Source: Balanoglossus misakiensis | Taxonomy: Eukaryota; Hemichordata | Assembly (NCBI GenBank): GCA_040954595.2 | Contig: CM082581.2 | Location: 5,580,001 to 5,644,000, forward strand | Direction: 5' to 3' | DNA length: 64,000 bases | In this document: positions 27,800 through 41,517 of the stretch, piece by piece | Layout of the letters: each line of letters starts with the position of its first letter | How positions within the stretch are numbered: the first letter of the stretch is position 1 | Position numbers and translations under genes: made by a program | Notes under the pieces: model-generated | Told to the model about the DNA's origin: nothing | What the model saw: the letters and a program-made list of their open reading frames with translations, nothing else | The model's database searches: none

Positions 27800-28036
27800 G
27801 TCGGTCCATCTGTACGAGACCGCCTCTTGATCTTCTTCCCGTTTGTAGAATTCAGGCAAACCACACATACACACAAGAAGTCCAGTTAAAACGATAGTCG
27901 ATGATAATGCTTGTATCTTTAAACGTCGCCCGGGGTGAAGGGCACGGTTGTGACATTTCCTGAGATTATGTAAAACGGATACTTGGAGATCTAATTTCCT
28001 CCCCGCGCAATCATGGCTGTACAGACAGCGCATCAT
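27800..28036 (-). CDS. Possible first coding exon of a type II membrane protein
   Basis: This is a tentative call. On the minus strand an ATG at 28,036 opens 79 codons that stop at a plausible GTAGGT donor just below 27,800, in phase 0. The predicted peptide has a basic N-terminal tail, a hydrophobic segment around residues 43-59 (containing SSTIVLTGLLVCMCGL) and then a charged stem (FYKREEDQE). This layout is typical of Golgi glycosyl- or sulfotransferases, but no catalytic domain is visible and I found no downstream exon. The stretch could equally be a chance ORF; the same frame runs open past the proposed donor. Confidence 0.25.
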
Positions 28037-28329
28037 TCAGACACAGCAAAACATTCACTATTTTAATTTACCGAACACTGTCGAAGAATGCGATCGTACC
28101 GGAAATGTAGTTCTTTTATCGAATATTTGCATGCTCAGTCCGACGTCTGTTTAGATTAATCACGGTGCAGTGTCTTCTCAACAGTCGGATTCCGTTTGTT
28201 TTATGGAGTAAAGTTATGGCCTTCATTTTGACTTTACGCGCTATTATCCGATTCATTGTTTATTTTGGCAAGTTAAAAAGGTATGAGGCTTTCAATTCGT
28301 GTGGTCAATAGGTTGGCTGGGTTAGAGCG

Positions 28330-28338
28330 TGGTTGGAC

Positions 28339-28372
<34 letters not shown>

Positions 28373-28491
28373 ATCTTGGATGGATCTTGGATGGACAGGC
28401 GGAAGGACGGGCAGCCGATTGGTTGATTGATTGGTTGGTTGGTTGGTTGGTTGGTTGGTTGGTTGGTTGGTTGAACTGACTGACTGACTGA
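28330..28491 (-). repeat. Compound microsatellite (GGAT)n and (GGTT)n
   Basis: GGAT tetranucleotides at about 28,338-28,373 are followed by imperfect GGATCTT units, then GGTT units at about 28,418-28,472, and a short CTGA run. The minus-strand ORFs rich in NQPT and HPSI are translations of the repeat. Confidence 0.9.
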
Positions 28492-31400
28492 TCGTGGGCT
28501 GGGGATCGAAAAGTTGACGGTAAGTGGGACACCGAGCGTAGGATGGAGTGTATCTGGGTCAGAGCACCATACAAGTTCACAAAACGCAGATGAATTTCTT
28601 GACGTCAACTAATCATTTTCTATCAAAACATTGATAGTTTGAGTGGAGGCATGACAGGCTACCCCATTCTACCTAGCTTGTGGAAAAGTGGTCTAGATGG
28701 CACGGGGCACAATACAAATGAATAGCCAAATACAGACGAAGGAGGGAAACGTTTGAAATGGACACAAAGAACAACTTTAATATCGCTCTGACAGAAACCT
28801 CCGAAAATCAGCAGTGTCGCACTCAAACTATATCGCATTTGCTTTCATCTCCAACAGTGATTGACTCCGATAAGGTACCGTGACGGAGATGGATTCCATT
28901 AAAAGGGCACTCAATCAAAAATGCCTCCTTCCTTCTGAGTACGATTCGCTGTAACATTTCGCGGTGTTATTGAGGAAAGCGTTTCAGAGCACCGGTGTTG
29001 GTGTGTTTATTGCGCGGAAGTTATTGTTGTGCCGCACGCCATTTCAATAGCGGTTTAACCCGGGGGGTCACTCCCACACTCCGAATTGATTTAAATTATT
29101 GCTTTTAAGTGCAACATCAGTCGGGAGAGAATAAATCTATTTACTCGTATATTGAAAACTGTCAATATCCTAACATGACGAGATCCCCCTTTTCACATTA
29201 CGGGAGACCCCGATTCTTTGACGGTGTTTTAATGGAATTTAATTACGCGACAAATAAGCGTTCTTTCTCGCGGCATTAAATAGATTGGGAGGCTCATTAA
29301 GGAAAACACTGCCGGGTATACACCCGCCGAGTGATGGGAAACCGACTACGTGGTTTTACTAGAGCAGAACCACGAGAAACCGTTGATGTTGTTAAAGTAC
29401 CATCTGATATATGCGTGTTCCAAATAAGACAAACAGTCAACGTTTACGTTGCATGACGTCAGAATGTGGCGAAATCTGTTTACGAATGTCGGCTGTTTAT
29501 GATAGCCCAAATAGGTGATCACATTTATTGTCTTGGTTACTAAGGGATAACCCATTTCATATTGGGGGGACTGGAGGAAGTGGATATGGAGGCTATTCTT
29601 TTTGATAATGGTGAGGGCAAATCGTGCTATTTTCCTAGTACATTGACCTTTTTCAACCAAACAACGACAGCTTTGATAAACGGAAGACCATTACCTTAAT
29701 TTATACACCAGAAAACTACTTTAATTTAGAAATTAAGTTAATTTCTGAACCGACACTGGGTAACATGAACGGCACCCCGTTGGTGTTAACTGGGGAATAC
29801 GCGGAGCCATTAACTTGAAATACAATTAATCATATTAAACGACACATTTTCATTAGTTTTGCTCATAATCAATCACGGTAGGATGTGCGTTTTGTTAGCA
29901 TTTCCAGCTCATCAGATTATTTCTGACATTATCAACAAATAGTTGATTCATGGCTGTGTCTATAGGAAGTAGGTTAACTTTTGATGTATTATTATAGAGG
30001 GCGCTGTGCATAATTCAACTGATGTCGTTTTGTTTATTCCGCTGTATCTGATCTTAAAGTTGTACGTGGTTGCCGAATAATATGAGACGTCCACACAAAT
30101 TGCAGATAGAGAGCTGTGTGCAACATGTTTCAAAGATTGTACCTTATTTTTAATTAATACGCAAGATCACATACCCGCACGCACAAGTACGAGTGGATGT
30201 ACGCACAGACGGACAGAATGATGGTTAGATGGATGTGCCAATTTGTGCACGGTTAAATTTAACGATTTCGTCTTCTGGCAAAACTTTTAGGGTGATCTTA
30301 TTAAGCGAGGACGAGGATAGAGTCTGGCACAAAAGACATTAAGAGCAATATTCCGCGACCTGTCGAGAGTCCATTTAAAATGATAGATGGAAGTAGATTT
30401 CATAACAAGTTTTTCACCCCAGCAGAATGTCTGACATTCGCGGCAATATTTCAAAACAAACCTCGAGGGATTTGAAATCGCGCTCGTCTTTTCTCCCACT
30501 GAATGGCAAATATCTACGTATTACCTCACCGCAGTTTCGGCCAAACTAAAGAAAAGTGAGAATTTGATTTCGAATCAATGCTTTGTCCATTTTGCGCCCT
30601 AAGCTAATTGTAAAAGTCACTGTACTATCGTACTTGAGTTTACCACGCATGTTTCAAGTCAAGTGGCAGACTTCCAAAATATCATAAACGTCACATGGAG
30701 TTATTTGCGTGTATGCCTGTTTTCATTACATGCATGCAACAAATCCGAATTCAATATTACTGTTTTGAAGATATTCAAATTGACAAGTCCGATCAAATTT
30801 AGCCAAGGAAATGACATTGCCAAACGATCCCTTGAAAACAGAATAACTTGACATGTTTTTGAAAGAGGTTCCTGTCATAACATTCTACAACGCAAAAGAC
30901 TGTGACTTCGTTGTTAACCAAGAGTGTAATTGTTTAGCACAAAACCTTTAGCCGACAGCACGGTGTCCACGTCACAATTTTGTTTAATGGGCCACTGTTG
31001 CCAGCTTGAAATCACGTGATTTTTAAAGCAATCTGAAGTAATTTCAGAACGTGCAGGCCTGCATGCAGAATACGGGCTTCGGCATACAGGAATAACGTTT
31101 TGCCGTGGTTAAGAGGGGATATGTTTACGATATCATTCCGCTTTTACGCTTGAATATGAAAATGTTGCCGTTTGCCACTAAGCTGCAAACCTTTGTTGGA
31201 CTCAAATAGGATTCCGATGACATCCTCCAAATATACTCACACCTGGTATTTACTAAACAAATCTGCGCACATGTGTACCCTTACGCTAAGCACGTGCTTT
31301 GACCACTGTAATAGCCTAAGCTAGCTCTCTCTTTCGCCGCAAAATAGAGAAAGACATACCGTCGTTTATATTGACGGACAATATGTGCTGCAAGCTATAT

Positions 31401-31778
31401 GTCTTGCAATGAAAACCTTTCCATTTGATGTATTCTCGTAATTTGGCACAGCGACAAGGGCCTCTAATCACATTCACCTGGCCTTATTGGAGCTTTTTGC
31501 GAATGACAGCAAAGAAATGGACAATATTGTGATTTAAGAGTCGGAATTACTTCCATAAAATATTTCAACATGGTATCCATCAAATGTAAATGGTTTAACA
31601 TTCTCGTCACCAGACTGGACATCAAATATGGAATGTGTCTGGCAGAGTGCTCAGTCAAGCAGAGCGAAGTAATATCAGATGCATTAATATCATTTCAAAT
31701 AGATTTCGCAGTGATATCCCTGAATGTATAATTCAAGTTTGACTAGCTGTTAACTCTATGTCTGCCGTCATAAGCTTG
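28492..31778. other. Non-coding stretch, no gene seen
   Basis: No supported gene. The minus-strand ORF at 29,346-29,660 (104 codons) has no recognisable domain and no convincing splice sites. Confidence 0.55.
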
Positions 31779-31960
31779 TATGTCTGTCTGTCTGTCTGTG
31801 ACTGTGTCTATCTATCTGTCTCTCTGTCTGTCTCTCTGTCTGTCTCTTTCTCTCTCTCTCTGTCTCTCTCCGTCTGTCTTCCTGACTGCCAGATACGTTT
31901 GTCTGTCTGACTGACTGCACAATATATCAAACTGTACATTTGTTTGCCTCTCTATCTGAC
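31779..31960 (+). repeat. CTGT/CTCT microsatellite
   Basis: A degenerate run of CTGT, CTCT and CTAT tetranucleotides on the plus strand, extending to about 31,960. Confidence 0.85.
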
Positions 31961-34900
31961 TGTCTCACTCCCACTCCTTAACTCTTGCTTGCTCGCCAAC
32001 ACACGCATATGCAATATCTCTCTCAGTATCTCCCGTATCTCCGCTTTTGCGGTAAGTGCTCAAGCCAGCAGCGTGGATTGACGCATTGATTGTTGATGGT
32101 TGTCTATTGTACTTCTAGGGCAAGGCCTGGTTTTTGCATAAGCTTAGAAGTTGCAAATCGGAGATAATTTTAATCAAATATTATATACATTTAGTAAACC
32201 TTGCCAGTATCGCCAATACTTGTTAATTTTTGTTAACATTGAATCGCGATCGACTATTGTAACTTTTATTTTCAGTGGGCAGACGAAGTGCGCGGAAGAC
32301 AAACATCCTTAAGTTTATGGCATAAACACTTAAAGCACTACGTCACACGAAGATGATTGTATACTTTGTGTACACTGTATGAAGATATGATATTACAATG
32401 ATGAAGTGAACTACATGTTTTGTAAATATGTATCATCGTCACTTACCACGTTACATGTGTTTGTCTTTTCTTCATCAGAACCATCAGAGATTAAGATTTC
32501 CGGTGCATATGGTCACTAAGATATGTTCCAATCTTCTAAATGCGTGTAGCAGTGCTTTTTGTACGAGGACGGTAGACAAAACCCTGAGTCGCAGAGTTCA
32601 GACACCTCACTCAGCCTCATTCGGTCCAATCCAGACAATTGCTGTTATGAAAACCAACACACAGTAGTTAGTATAGACAATACACGTCACTTCCTCATCA
32701 CAAAGCTGGATCCGAATAAATTGTGCCCTCGCGTGTCTTTACTCTGGATGTTGCAAGATCCAGACCCGAGGGTTCACTTGTGTCATATGCCGCGAACTGC
32801 GTTTATTAGCTATGTTCACAACATTTGGGGTTTTAGACAAATACGCCGCCTTGATGTTAGCGTTAAAAGCAACAGTGCTGGAAGGCACGGGCGGCGGCGA
32901 GTTCAAAAGGCCACGGCAACCCTTTGCGTGCCGTCGAAAATTTTGCGTTGCGTTTTGCACCCAATTTGTTTCATCTGTGCGCGCAGAAATTACAACGGCA
33001 AATGTGGGTAATGACATCGCGTGAGCATGGTTGGGCTTTCAATGTGTTGCGGCGTTATTTGGTGACGTGGGATGTGTGTTCGGTTCGGGGGTGCGTCACA
33101 GGTTTCTCTGATTATGTTTATGTTGTGTGAAGTTCAGAGGCGTGGCGCGGCGTGGTGAAATATCAGATGTTTTCAGGGCGACAGCGGCAAGTCCTTGATA
33201 TATGCGCTTACTGATAGGGTTGGTAAATGGAGCATTGCCGTATGTACTGACGAAATATTTATGTGGAGCGACACGATGAGATAGGAGTATAACAAAATGA
33301 ACAAAAATTTAGTATTCTTGAGATAACACATTATTAAGGGTATGAGGTGACTCCTTGATTGCAGCTATATATTCGCAGTGCGCTGTATTAAATGACTTTT
33401 CCATTTATGGTTCATCGACTTGCCTTGAAATCCCGTCGACTGTCGCGAAAAGGTCGTGAAAGGTCATTTCCGAAAAGACTCTTTGGTGAGAGACACATTT
33501 TGCGATGAGCTGTTACAAATTCGAACATGGTCACCTAACGACACCTGGACAACGTGACTAATCTTGGTCGATGACAGTAATCGACGACATGGAAAATGGG
33601 ATGCGACTTACTTTTACTTCGTTACCGGAATGGCGATGCGATCGTTCAATAAGCGAAATTGAGTCCGTGCGTACATTAATTCACATGCAACACATTTGAC
33701 GGTTTCACGTCCTTCGTTTTGTGGCGCACAGTATAATACGACGAAAAAGCTTCTTTTTATTACTCTGTAGCTTTAAAAATCTACATCCGAAGGTGTTCGA
33801 AATATCTGGCGGTTAATTTGCCATAAACCGACACGACATCAATGATTTGGAGCTTTGATTGAGATGTTTGTGAACCCCCAGTCCTCTGCAAGCACATCTC
33901 TTTGTTGAGCCGTCAAATTGAGACATTAATTTTGAGCTAGTGCGCTCCCGGTAACGAACCCCTTCGGTAATGCATCACCTTATCGAAAATGCAATCGATG
34001 TTTAGTAGAAATTGACGTATACTTGAGACCGCCAAGACGTTTTTCGAGAAGGTGTCATTTGCGCATGTCTGTCTATACTTCAGCAAGTCTATACGTGTAG
34101 GCCTTGATGCCATAAATGGGAATATCAGAGACAGGCAGAAACGGGGGTCTCTACATCGGTCGCTCGGTAGTAGATTATATACATGTACACGCATGTAGGT
34201 AAACACGCGAGCTTGCGTGAAATCTATCAAAAAACAGCCCACTTTTATACCAATTACTAGTATAATAAATATACCCGTTTAATATTGTCGTTTGTATTCT
34301 TCTGATCTGTCGAGATTTTAGAAGTAAAGAAAAAAAAAATATTCGCTGTCGACTGTAAACCTCTCCTTTAGGGCACATGCATCAAACGTATTTATGACAA
34401 TATTTAAATTTTGCATATCACACATTTTATTGCTCAGATTTTGCAGATTTCAACTTTAACGACATAGACTTCATCGATACAATCTCTTAAGTCGTTTTTA
34501 TTCGACAGCGCCTATATACAACCGACATGAACAATCATTCTTGTGGGTAGTGTTCAATATTTTATGGAATTTCTAAGTCGTCAATTACATCAAGACATCG
34601 TCACGTGGGACCCATCCAACACCTTCCGACGGGAAAAAGTTAATAAGTGTCCGTTATCGACTGGGCCCTATTGTTGGCAACGAAATAAATCAGGAGATAT
34701 TAATTAGCCATAGGATAGGAATTCCAAAACTATATATTTTTCACGCGTCTCGAATCAAGAGCAGCAAATTATACGCGCCCCTGCTGTTGGAACATTTCTA
34801 TTAAAATCAGCCATGTGTATTTTCATCTGTGGGCCTTAAAGCATGCATGCCGTCGTTTTATTTGACCTTCAGTATCCCTGGATTGACGTGCGATTAAAAA

Positions 34901-35497
34901 AGAGTTTTTGACAGATAACAAAACAGCAAGTGTCGTCGCCCGCTAAGCTTACACAGTGTAATGTGTAAAAAAGATCATTAATAATACTGGCAGCTATTAA
35001 AATTGTCTTGTTTCATCTCATTGATTTTATGCGCATCAGGTTTAACGTCGCGAAGCTGTTTGATCCCAGTACCACTCATATGATGATGTTTGAGCCATCG
35101 ATAACCCATTACGGCAGTTCAGTATACATGCAATTGCACATTCAAGGGGAAGAATCTCTATTTGAATTTTGGTACCAACGTATGCACAGAACGGGTACCA
35201 GGCCGCAGAAATGTCGCGCCACATTTTGCATTGATTATCTGTCAATCAAACTCCCTGTCAATCAACTGAAAAACCCAATCGCAAGCCGGATGACGTGACA
35301 GACACAACTTCCGGGCAATGCTATGACGACATTCAGGTGTATTTATGCAATAGCCGTTTAGTTTTTTTTTAAATCCGGTTGAATGATTCAACGTGAACTC
35401 GGTTTCCGATGTCTTTCATGTAGTCCATTTCTTCCCACAGAAAGGAGGTTATTGATGAGATTTAATGGTCACGATTATGCTATCAGGATACACATAC
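31961..35497. other. Non-coding stretch, no gene seen
   Basis: Several overlapping ORFs at 32.4-33.1 kb occur on both strands in a locally GC-richer patch. None resembles a known family or has consistent exon boundaries. Confidence 0.5.
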
Positions 35498-35794
35498 CTT
35501 CACGGGCACAGCGATTGACAGGTACTGCCGCAGAATACACTTCATCACACGAGAAATAACCGCACTGGTTACACATTGGTTATTAAGTTCGGTAATAGTC
35601 TGTAAATGTCCTTCAGTAAACTTGGAGGAACCTTTTCTTTTTTGGTAATTTGAAATCGCATCTGGTAAAAAGTTCTTCAGTAACTCTATTAACCCAAACG
35701 GGTACGTTTCAGTGATGCCTAACCAGCATAACATATGCCTCATGTTAAAGTATTGCATTACAAAGAGCTTAGCACATGCAATATCAAATGTCAT
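35498..35794 (-). CDS. Possible coding exon, unrecognised
   Basis: This is a tentative call. A minus-strand frame of 99 codons ends exactly at a good donor (AAG|GTATGTG, exon edge 35,498) in phase 0. The peptide has ordinary soluble-protein composition, with helical-looking segments such as ITELNNQCVTSAVISRVMKC. I do not recognise a family. No neighbouring exon was found, and ORFs of this length arise by chance in the window. Confidence 0.2.
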
Positions 35795-38336
35795 AAATGG
35801 TTTCGTATATAAACAGATAAATAAAGCTATGTTGAAAGAATGTGTCAGGCAGACGTGTTTCCAATTCTAGTAGAACATTCTACGAGAATCCAACTCGGAT
35901 GTGGCAGGTACAGTTTCTGTCGTTACTTCCTACCCAACATATTATTAACATTCCATTTATGCAGATTCTTTGACATTTAGGGCGTCAACACAAGTTTTCA
36001 ACTTAACAAGAAACTTTATTTTTAATCATGAAGACTTGTTTGAATATAAATTTTCTCCTACCTAAACCTGAGCTCTATTTAATTCATCGTTTGTGCTATC
36101 GACTATCTGTCATCAGTTTACATTCTTGTGAGTACACGTTCGATGGATTAATGGTTTTCAAGTGGAGCAAGGGGGGAAAAAGACCAGAAGATGACCGGGT
36201 ATGCTACAAGTATCTAGAATTACAACAAAGACTGCCATCTGGTATATAAGCCCGTTTTCCCGAAAGCGACCTTTGCGGTTGACCCTTCGGATTAAAAGAC
36301 GCCGAGATGATTAACCGGAGACATCGATATCGGAGTTCTGTCTGCAACAGATGTTCAGAGGCAAAATATGCAGGCAGGGAGTATGACCTTTCGGATTATC
36401 TGGTACTTATCGCTCCGATGCAATGAAGGACTGCCCTTACCGCAAGATTTAATAAACATTTAAACGTGGGCGTCTACTGTATTTCCATCGAGATTAATAA
36501 ACCGTGTGCGCTTTTCATAGTGCAGAAATGGCTGGTAGTTTCGGGAGACAGAGTTAATAAGGAACGCACAAGTTATTAAAATAGTGGTACAGGTATTGGT
36601 ACATGCATTTGCAGCGCAGCAGTGCGCATGCGCGGGTTTGCAAGTTGAATATTTCTTTTTTTTCTTTGGGGGGGGGGGGGGGTCGCCAGGAAAAGAAACA
36701 CTTACAAATGTGTTATTCCGCGCTATTTGCAGATAAAGAGAGATGAAAGGGGTAGGATTAAGCTGTAGACACGCCATGTTTTCAAACAATTATACGCATG
36801 CATCATACACATCCTCGTATGAGTATTTAAGAAAGCATTACCTTTTTTCCTTGTGAAGTTAATCTTCATGCAAAATAACTGAAAATGCAAAAAGAAAAAA
36901 GAAAGTTTAGTAACCACGGCAGTAGATACATTGCGGAACGGAGTGTCTGTCCTCGGGTCGATAACAGAATACGTTTACAGACTGGTCGTTCACAAATCTC
37001 ACTATTTTCGTTTTCAAAATAAAATATTCAGGATGGAAAATTATAAACTTCATTCAGAATAAACAAAAAAGGTTATGAAGCTCGTTAAATCAAGCTTTGG
37101 ATCAAGTTACTAAAAAAAGCAAGACTGGGAAATTTTCATAATCGTCTCAAGTCGGAAGGACAAACGATTTTCGACAAACAGTCCCATTATGTCTATTTCG
37201 ATTCAGAATTAATGACATGGCTATATTTGATTGATATTGGCTTGATAAACACAACTGCTAGAGAAGAAAGAAGAATTACTATAGCTAAGCTAGTTAAGTA
37301 GTCTAAATATACAACCCAGACTCGATGAGAATCTTCTTTCGATGACGTCAAGGATAACTATGGTTACGTCATTAAGCAAGAATGCTACCGAATTCATAGC
37401 GATCGGTGTCACCGGAAGTGGGTTTAATACCTGAAGTCTAGCACTACCCTCTCACAATTTTACTCAGTGTCCCAACATGCACTTGTCACGATGATAGTCT
37501 CATCAAAACTAAACCAAGTGTCAATCACACGCTCACGGGGATAGAGATATCCACAAAGACCAAGTTACATCCTATGAAAACACAGAGGGGGTATAGAATC
37601 ATTGCAGAAGTTGGCCAGATTAGGTTACATACATAAGACGAGGGTATTGAGAAGAACTATTTTAATTTGGACGCCGTGGGCCTGTCTGTCCAAGAATTCG
37701 AATTGAAAAACCCGACAGGATACTTTCTATATTCCGAATAATATGATAATATATGATCCGTGTCATATTTCTAAGCGACACATAATCCTTTGGGTTGTTA
37801 GTATTCATACGATAACTGTGAATAGCATTTCTCACAATTAAGATGGTTGGATTCCTACAGTGGCAGTTAGAATTCGTTATAACATCATGAAAATACGAAA
37901 GACTCAATATTTAGAAGAAGCAAAACCACCAGGCCTTCCAAAGATACAGTGTGTAGATATTCCATTTGTAACATCTGTATGTCTGTATATGTCTATCCAG
38001 GACAAGGGACACACCCAATCTGACGTCACGCCCTTAACGTTCAACTGTCACTTTTCTGTTGGGCAATAATTAAATAAACGAGCTTTCCTGACATTAATGG
38101 CTGGTTTATAATTTATCGCTATGGTTTAAATGAACATTTATTTTCTTAAGAAGAACTTAACATTACCAGGGTTGGTGTCATAAACTAGGCATCTGAAGTT
38201 AAAAGATGTCACTACTGTAGCCAGTATCGTTCGGCCAGTAAGGACAAAAGTCCATAGACGTCCAAGGACACTTCACAGGACATGGACGACTCTTGGTCCA
38301 ACTTGACTGTTTTCCTGTCCATACATGTAGCAAGGC
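35795..38336. other. Non-coding stretch with homopolymer tracts
   Basis: No supported gene. It contains a T-rich run followed by a G15 tract at 36,668-36,682. The minus-strand Pro/Lys-rich ORF across this tract is a repeat artefact. Confidence 0.6.
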
Positions 38337-38356
38337 ATTAACACGTGCGTGTTAAT
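38337..38356. repeat. 20-bp palindrome
   Basis: ATTAACACG and CGTGTTAAT are perfect inverted arms separated by TG. This could be a dimeric binding site or a cruciform seed. No function can be assigned. Confidence 0.6.
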
Positions 38357-41300
38357 ACCACTGAGAGTTGCTAGTGTGTGCCATAGTCACCTTCACGCGT
38401 ACAGACTCCAATAAAGGGCTGAGATGGCACAAGCTCTTTATTGGGAAAGTAACACTCGGTGCATGTACATATCAGAATAGAATCTTGTCAGAGCGACCTC
38501 CACGGCCTGAGCAGTAACCTTCCCAATAACAGCATCCATCAGCGACCGTAAGCCTATGCCAGCAACAAATGACCTACAGATTAGCAAATCCATCATACTT
38601 ATAAAAACTGCATACTGTAAATTCCAGTGACTTTACCGCAGACTAAGACAATACATCATTATCCTATTCATCCTTGAGGGCAAAAGTACGAAGTAGGGTT
38701 AAACACGGGGGGATAAATGTTTATCGAAATGTGCTACAGTCATGTATACAGTGTGCTCGCTAGGAAAGCAATATGCTGATTCGGAAACAGTTTGTTTTTG
38801 TATGTCATGCTGGAATTTCAAAGGAGTTTGAAGTCATCAGGTAGCCTATAGCATCTTTTTGAGTGTCAAAAGGCATCAGCTATTGGTTTAAAATAGATAC
38901 ATTTGAATTGTCAAAAACATTTTATACGCTCAGTTGATTTCAAAATTAGGCATGACAAAGATGCGATTGTACTATTAAGAAATGAATTTAATGTTTCTTG
39001 ACTGTGCTTTTATGATTAATAACGATAGGAAGAGTGGGGTTTTCAGCAAATCTCAATGTAATCCTACTGGGAACACAAAGTCTGCGTTCCTATCGTTCAT
39101 TTGCATCCTTTTAAAATTAAATAACTAAAAGAAATTCTCCCAAATGCAAAGTTGTATTCTCTGCGGCACAACATTGTAAGAGTTGTTAACCGATGCTTTG
39201 ACGAGACCATTATTACTTCGTCAAAATATATTTCCATATGTAATAATTTCTTATTAACGTTAAGTGGAACGGGCGTAATATTTCCAGCCAATTTTAATTT
39301 AGTTTCGAAATTGCAGGAAATGATGCACGAATACTGCAGCTAATGCTCTCTTTTAAATCCATATGCGATGACTTCATTTGACATCATTATTCTTTAAATT
39401 TTCACCGCATCGCGTTATATACCTGATTGAATGGTCTATAATTTTTCCATACGGCTCTGGGAAAATTCATTTTGACTAGGAAGCCATGAACTAATTGGTT
39501 TCTCATAACTCAGATGAAATAGCGCCGCGCGATCACCAATGTCGCTCGTCAAGAGGGTTTTAGTGACACATTTTTCACTCGGAATTTCAAAGGCCATTCT
39601 TTTGTGCGGAAAAGCAAAAAGAGCGACTGGTCTTTAAAAATCACACCATGCAGCCGTTACATGTTTCGAAAAGCGAAATAACACCTTTCTCGTACCACAC
39701 GGTGCGAGAATGGACTCATATCGATTAAACGATGCACAATCTTTAATTTTTCGGTGGTTGATTCAGAAATTTTGGTAAATGGGCAGTAAGACACAGACCC
39801 ATTGTGTGAAGCCTACTTGTATAGCGATTATCGCGTTCAGACTCCGAAGTAGCATCGACATATTTAACCCACATCAAACAGTCAAAATTTCCTGCAGACG
39901 ATAGCCCTGTCACATCTGTTTTACCGGTTGCTCTCCAGCCAAACCATCCCCAACGATGCAATCAATCGAGTGTCCGTTGTCGGATGTGTTTCCAAATCGC
40001 TACATATACCATTATAAGACTTTGGGCGAAGCATTGGAGAAACAAATAGCCCAGAGTCTAGGCTTTATGGAAAAAAACAACTAATGTCCAATACATGTGC
40101 GCCCTCACGCTGCTGATATGTCTCCATATACCCCTTGTTTATTAAACGGATGTTCACCAAATTATGACACTTGGGGGAGTATTTTCTCAATCTGCAATCG
40201 AGATGCCATTTTCCCGAAATGATTTAGTGTGGTTGTCGTGCGTATGACTCAATTAAGTTTCCATTGCATATTGAATTTAACCTCTAGCTGCTACCATGAA
40301 ATATTTAAATACAGCCAATCACAGATTTTCTGTGCACGTGTGTGGCACACCCGAAAAAAGTGCGCCATGGTCATCCGAAATTTTTGACATGCACTTTTGA
40401 TCATATATAGGCTTATTTTATTTGAGGTGACCGTACCTTAAAGTTAGCTAGGGTTAATTCAGGGCGCATTATTAAAATAAGTTGATATTGATCGTGTGGC
40501 GTAAAAAATCGCGGTTGCACCCACACATCGACTGCAAAAAACGCATCGCCTTGATTCCGTTAATAATAACGCATGCGTAAAGCCAACAAGATGTATACCA
40601 GTAAGTTAGTAGAGCAGGTCAAAGTTTATTCATACATTTTAATTAATTAAAAAGTAACAGTATTTGTAATATTTACATAAAAGAACAATGAAAGTCTAGG
40701 CGTTGCATCGTGCTTGTTCCGACGATAGTGATCGGTACGTTAGACTGTTCATCTGCATGTTCACTGGATCTGAAGTTTACGTCTCGTCAGGATGGTTTTC
40801 TCTGAGAACATACTCTCTATATTCTTTTGCCAATGATTTCCCCTTACTCTATAACTTTCTCTGGTTAAACTTCTGAAGCCCCTGTGAGCTCGGCAATCAA
40901 AATGGAGGGTAAGTCTCAAACTTTACGTACGTGAGACAGTGGATTTTGGATGGACAGAACGCCACTGCTCGCCAGTTTTAGTACATCATCGAAGTTTTGT
41001 GATTTATTTTGTCCCGTCCATCCGATTTCAGCTGCTTGATCAGTGCCTTGACAATACTGTTGGCCGCATGAAACACTCTACCACGGATTATGTTGATGTT
41101 TCTGTGATACAAAGGGGAATTTAGGTGCCGGTAATTATGAATGTTATAAGTTATAACACCGTTCATTTTCCCTAGACCTGAATTCTATCTGCAGTCAATC
41201 GTTTCATGTATTAAATTCCATTTAGGCGGAATGCGAGGGAGAGCGGGAAGGTCCTGTAGTGGCATCAGATTTGCCGCAAGAAGACGTTATCGCTATCAAA

Positions 41301-41517
41301 AGGTGGAGTGATTAATCTTTTTGGAAATAAGCGTATATGGGGTATAGAAAACCCCAAATATGATGAATGTTTTTCTCAACAGCAGCAACAAAAACCAACA
41401 ACGACAATGACAACAATGGTGACAGTACACAAGTACATTATACATAGTTTATTGACAGGCAGAAAACTTGTCCTAACACAATGTACTTTTCCAATATATC
41501 TCAGCCCTCTAGAAGTG
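38357..41517. other. Non-coding stretch, no gene seen
   Basis: No supported gene. Homology between the kinase repeats begins only near 41.9 kb, so this interval looks like ordinary intergenic DNA. Confidence 0.55.

Noticed and set aside
28273-28608. Minus-strand ORFs rich in NQPT and HPSI repeats
   Set aside because: They are direct translations of GGTT and GGAT microsatellites.
32559-33130. Cluster of overlapping ORFs on both strands
   Set aside because: All frames are open because the patch is locally GC-rich and stop-poor. No frame shows a family signature.
36460-36789. Minus-strand ORF with Pro/Lys run
   Set aside because: The run comes from adjacent G15 and T-rich tracts. The rest has no protein signature.
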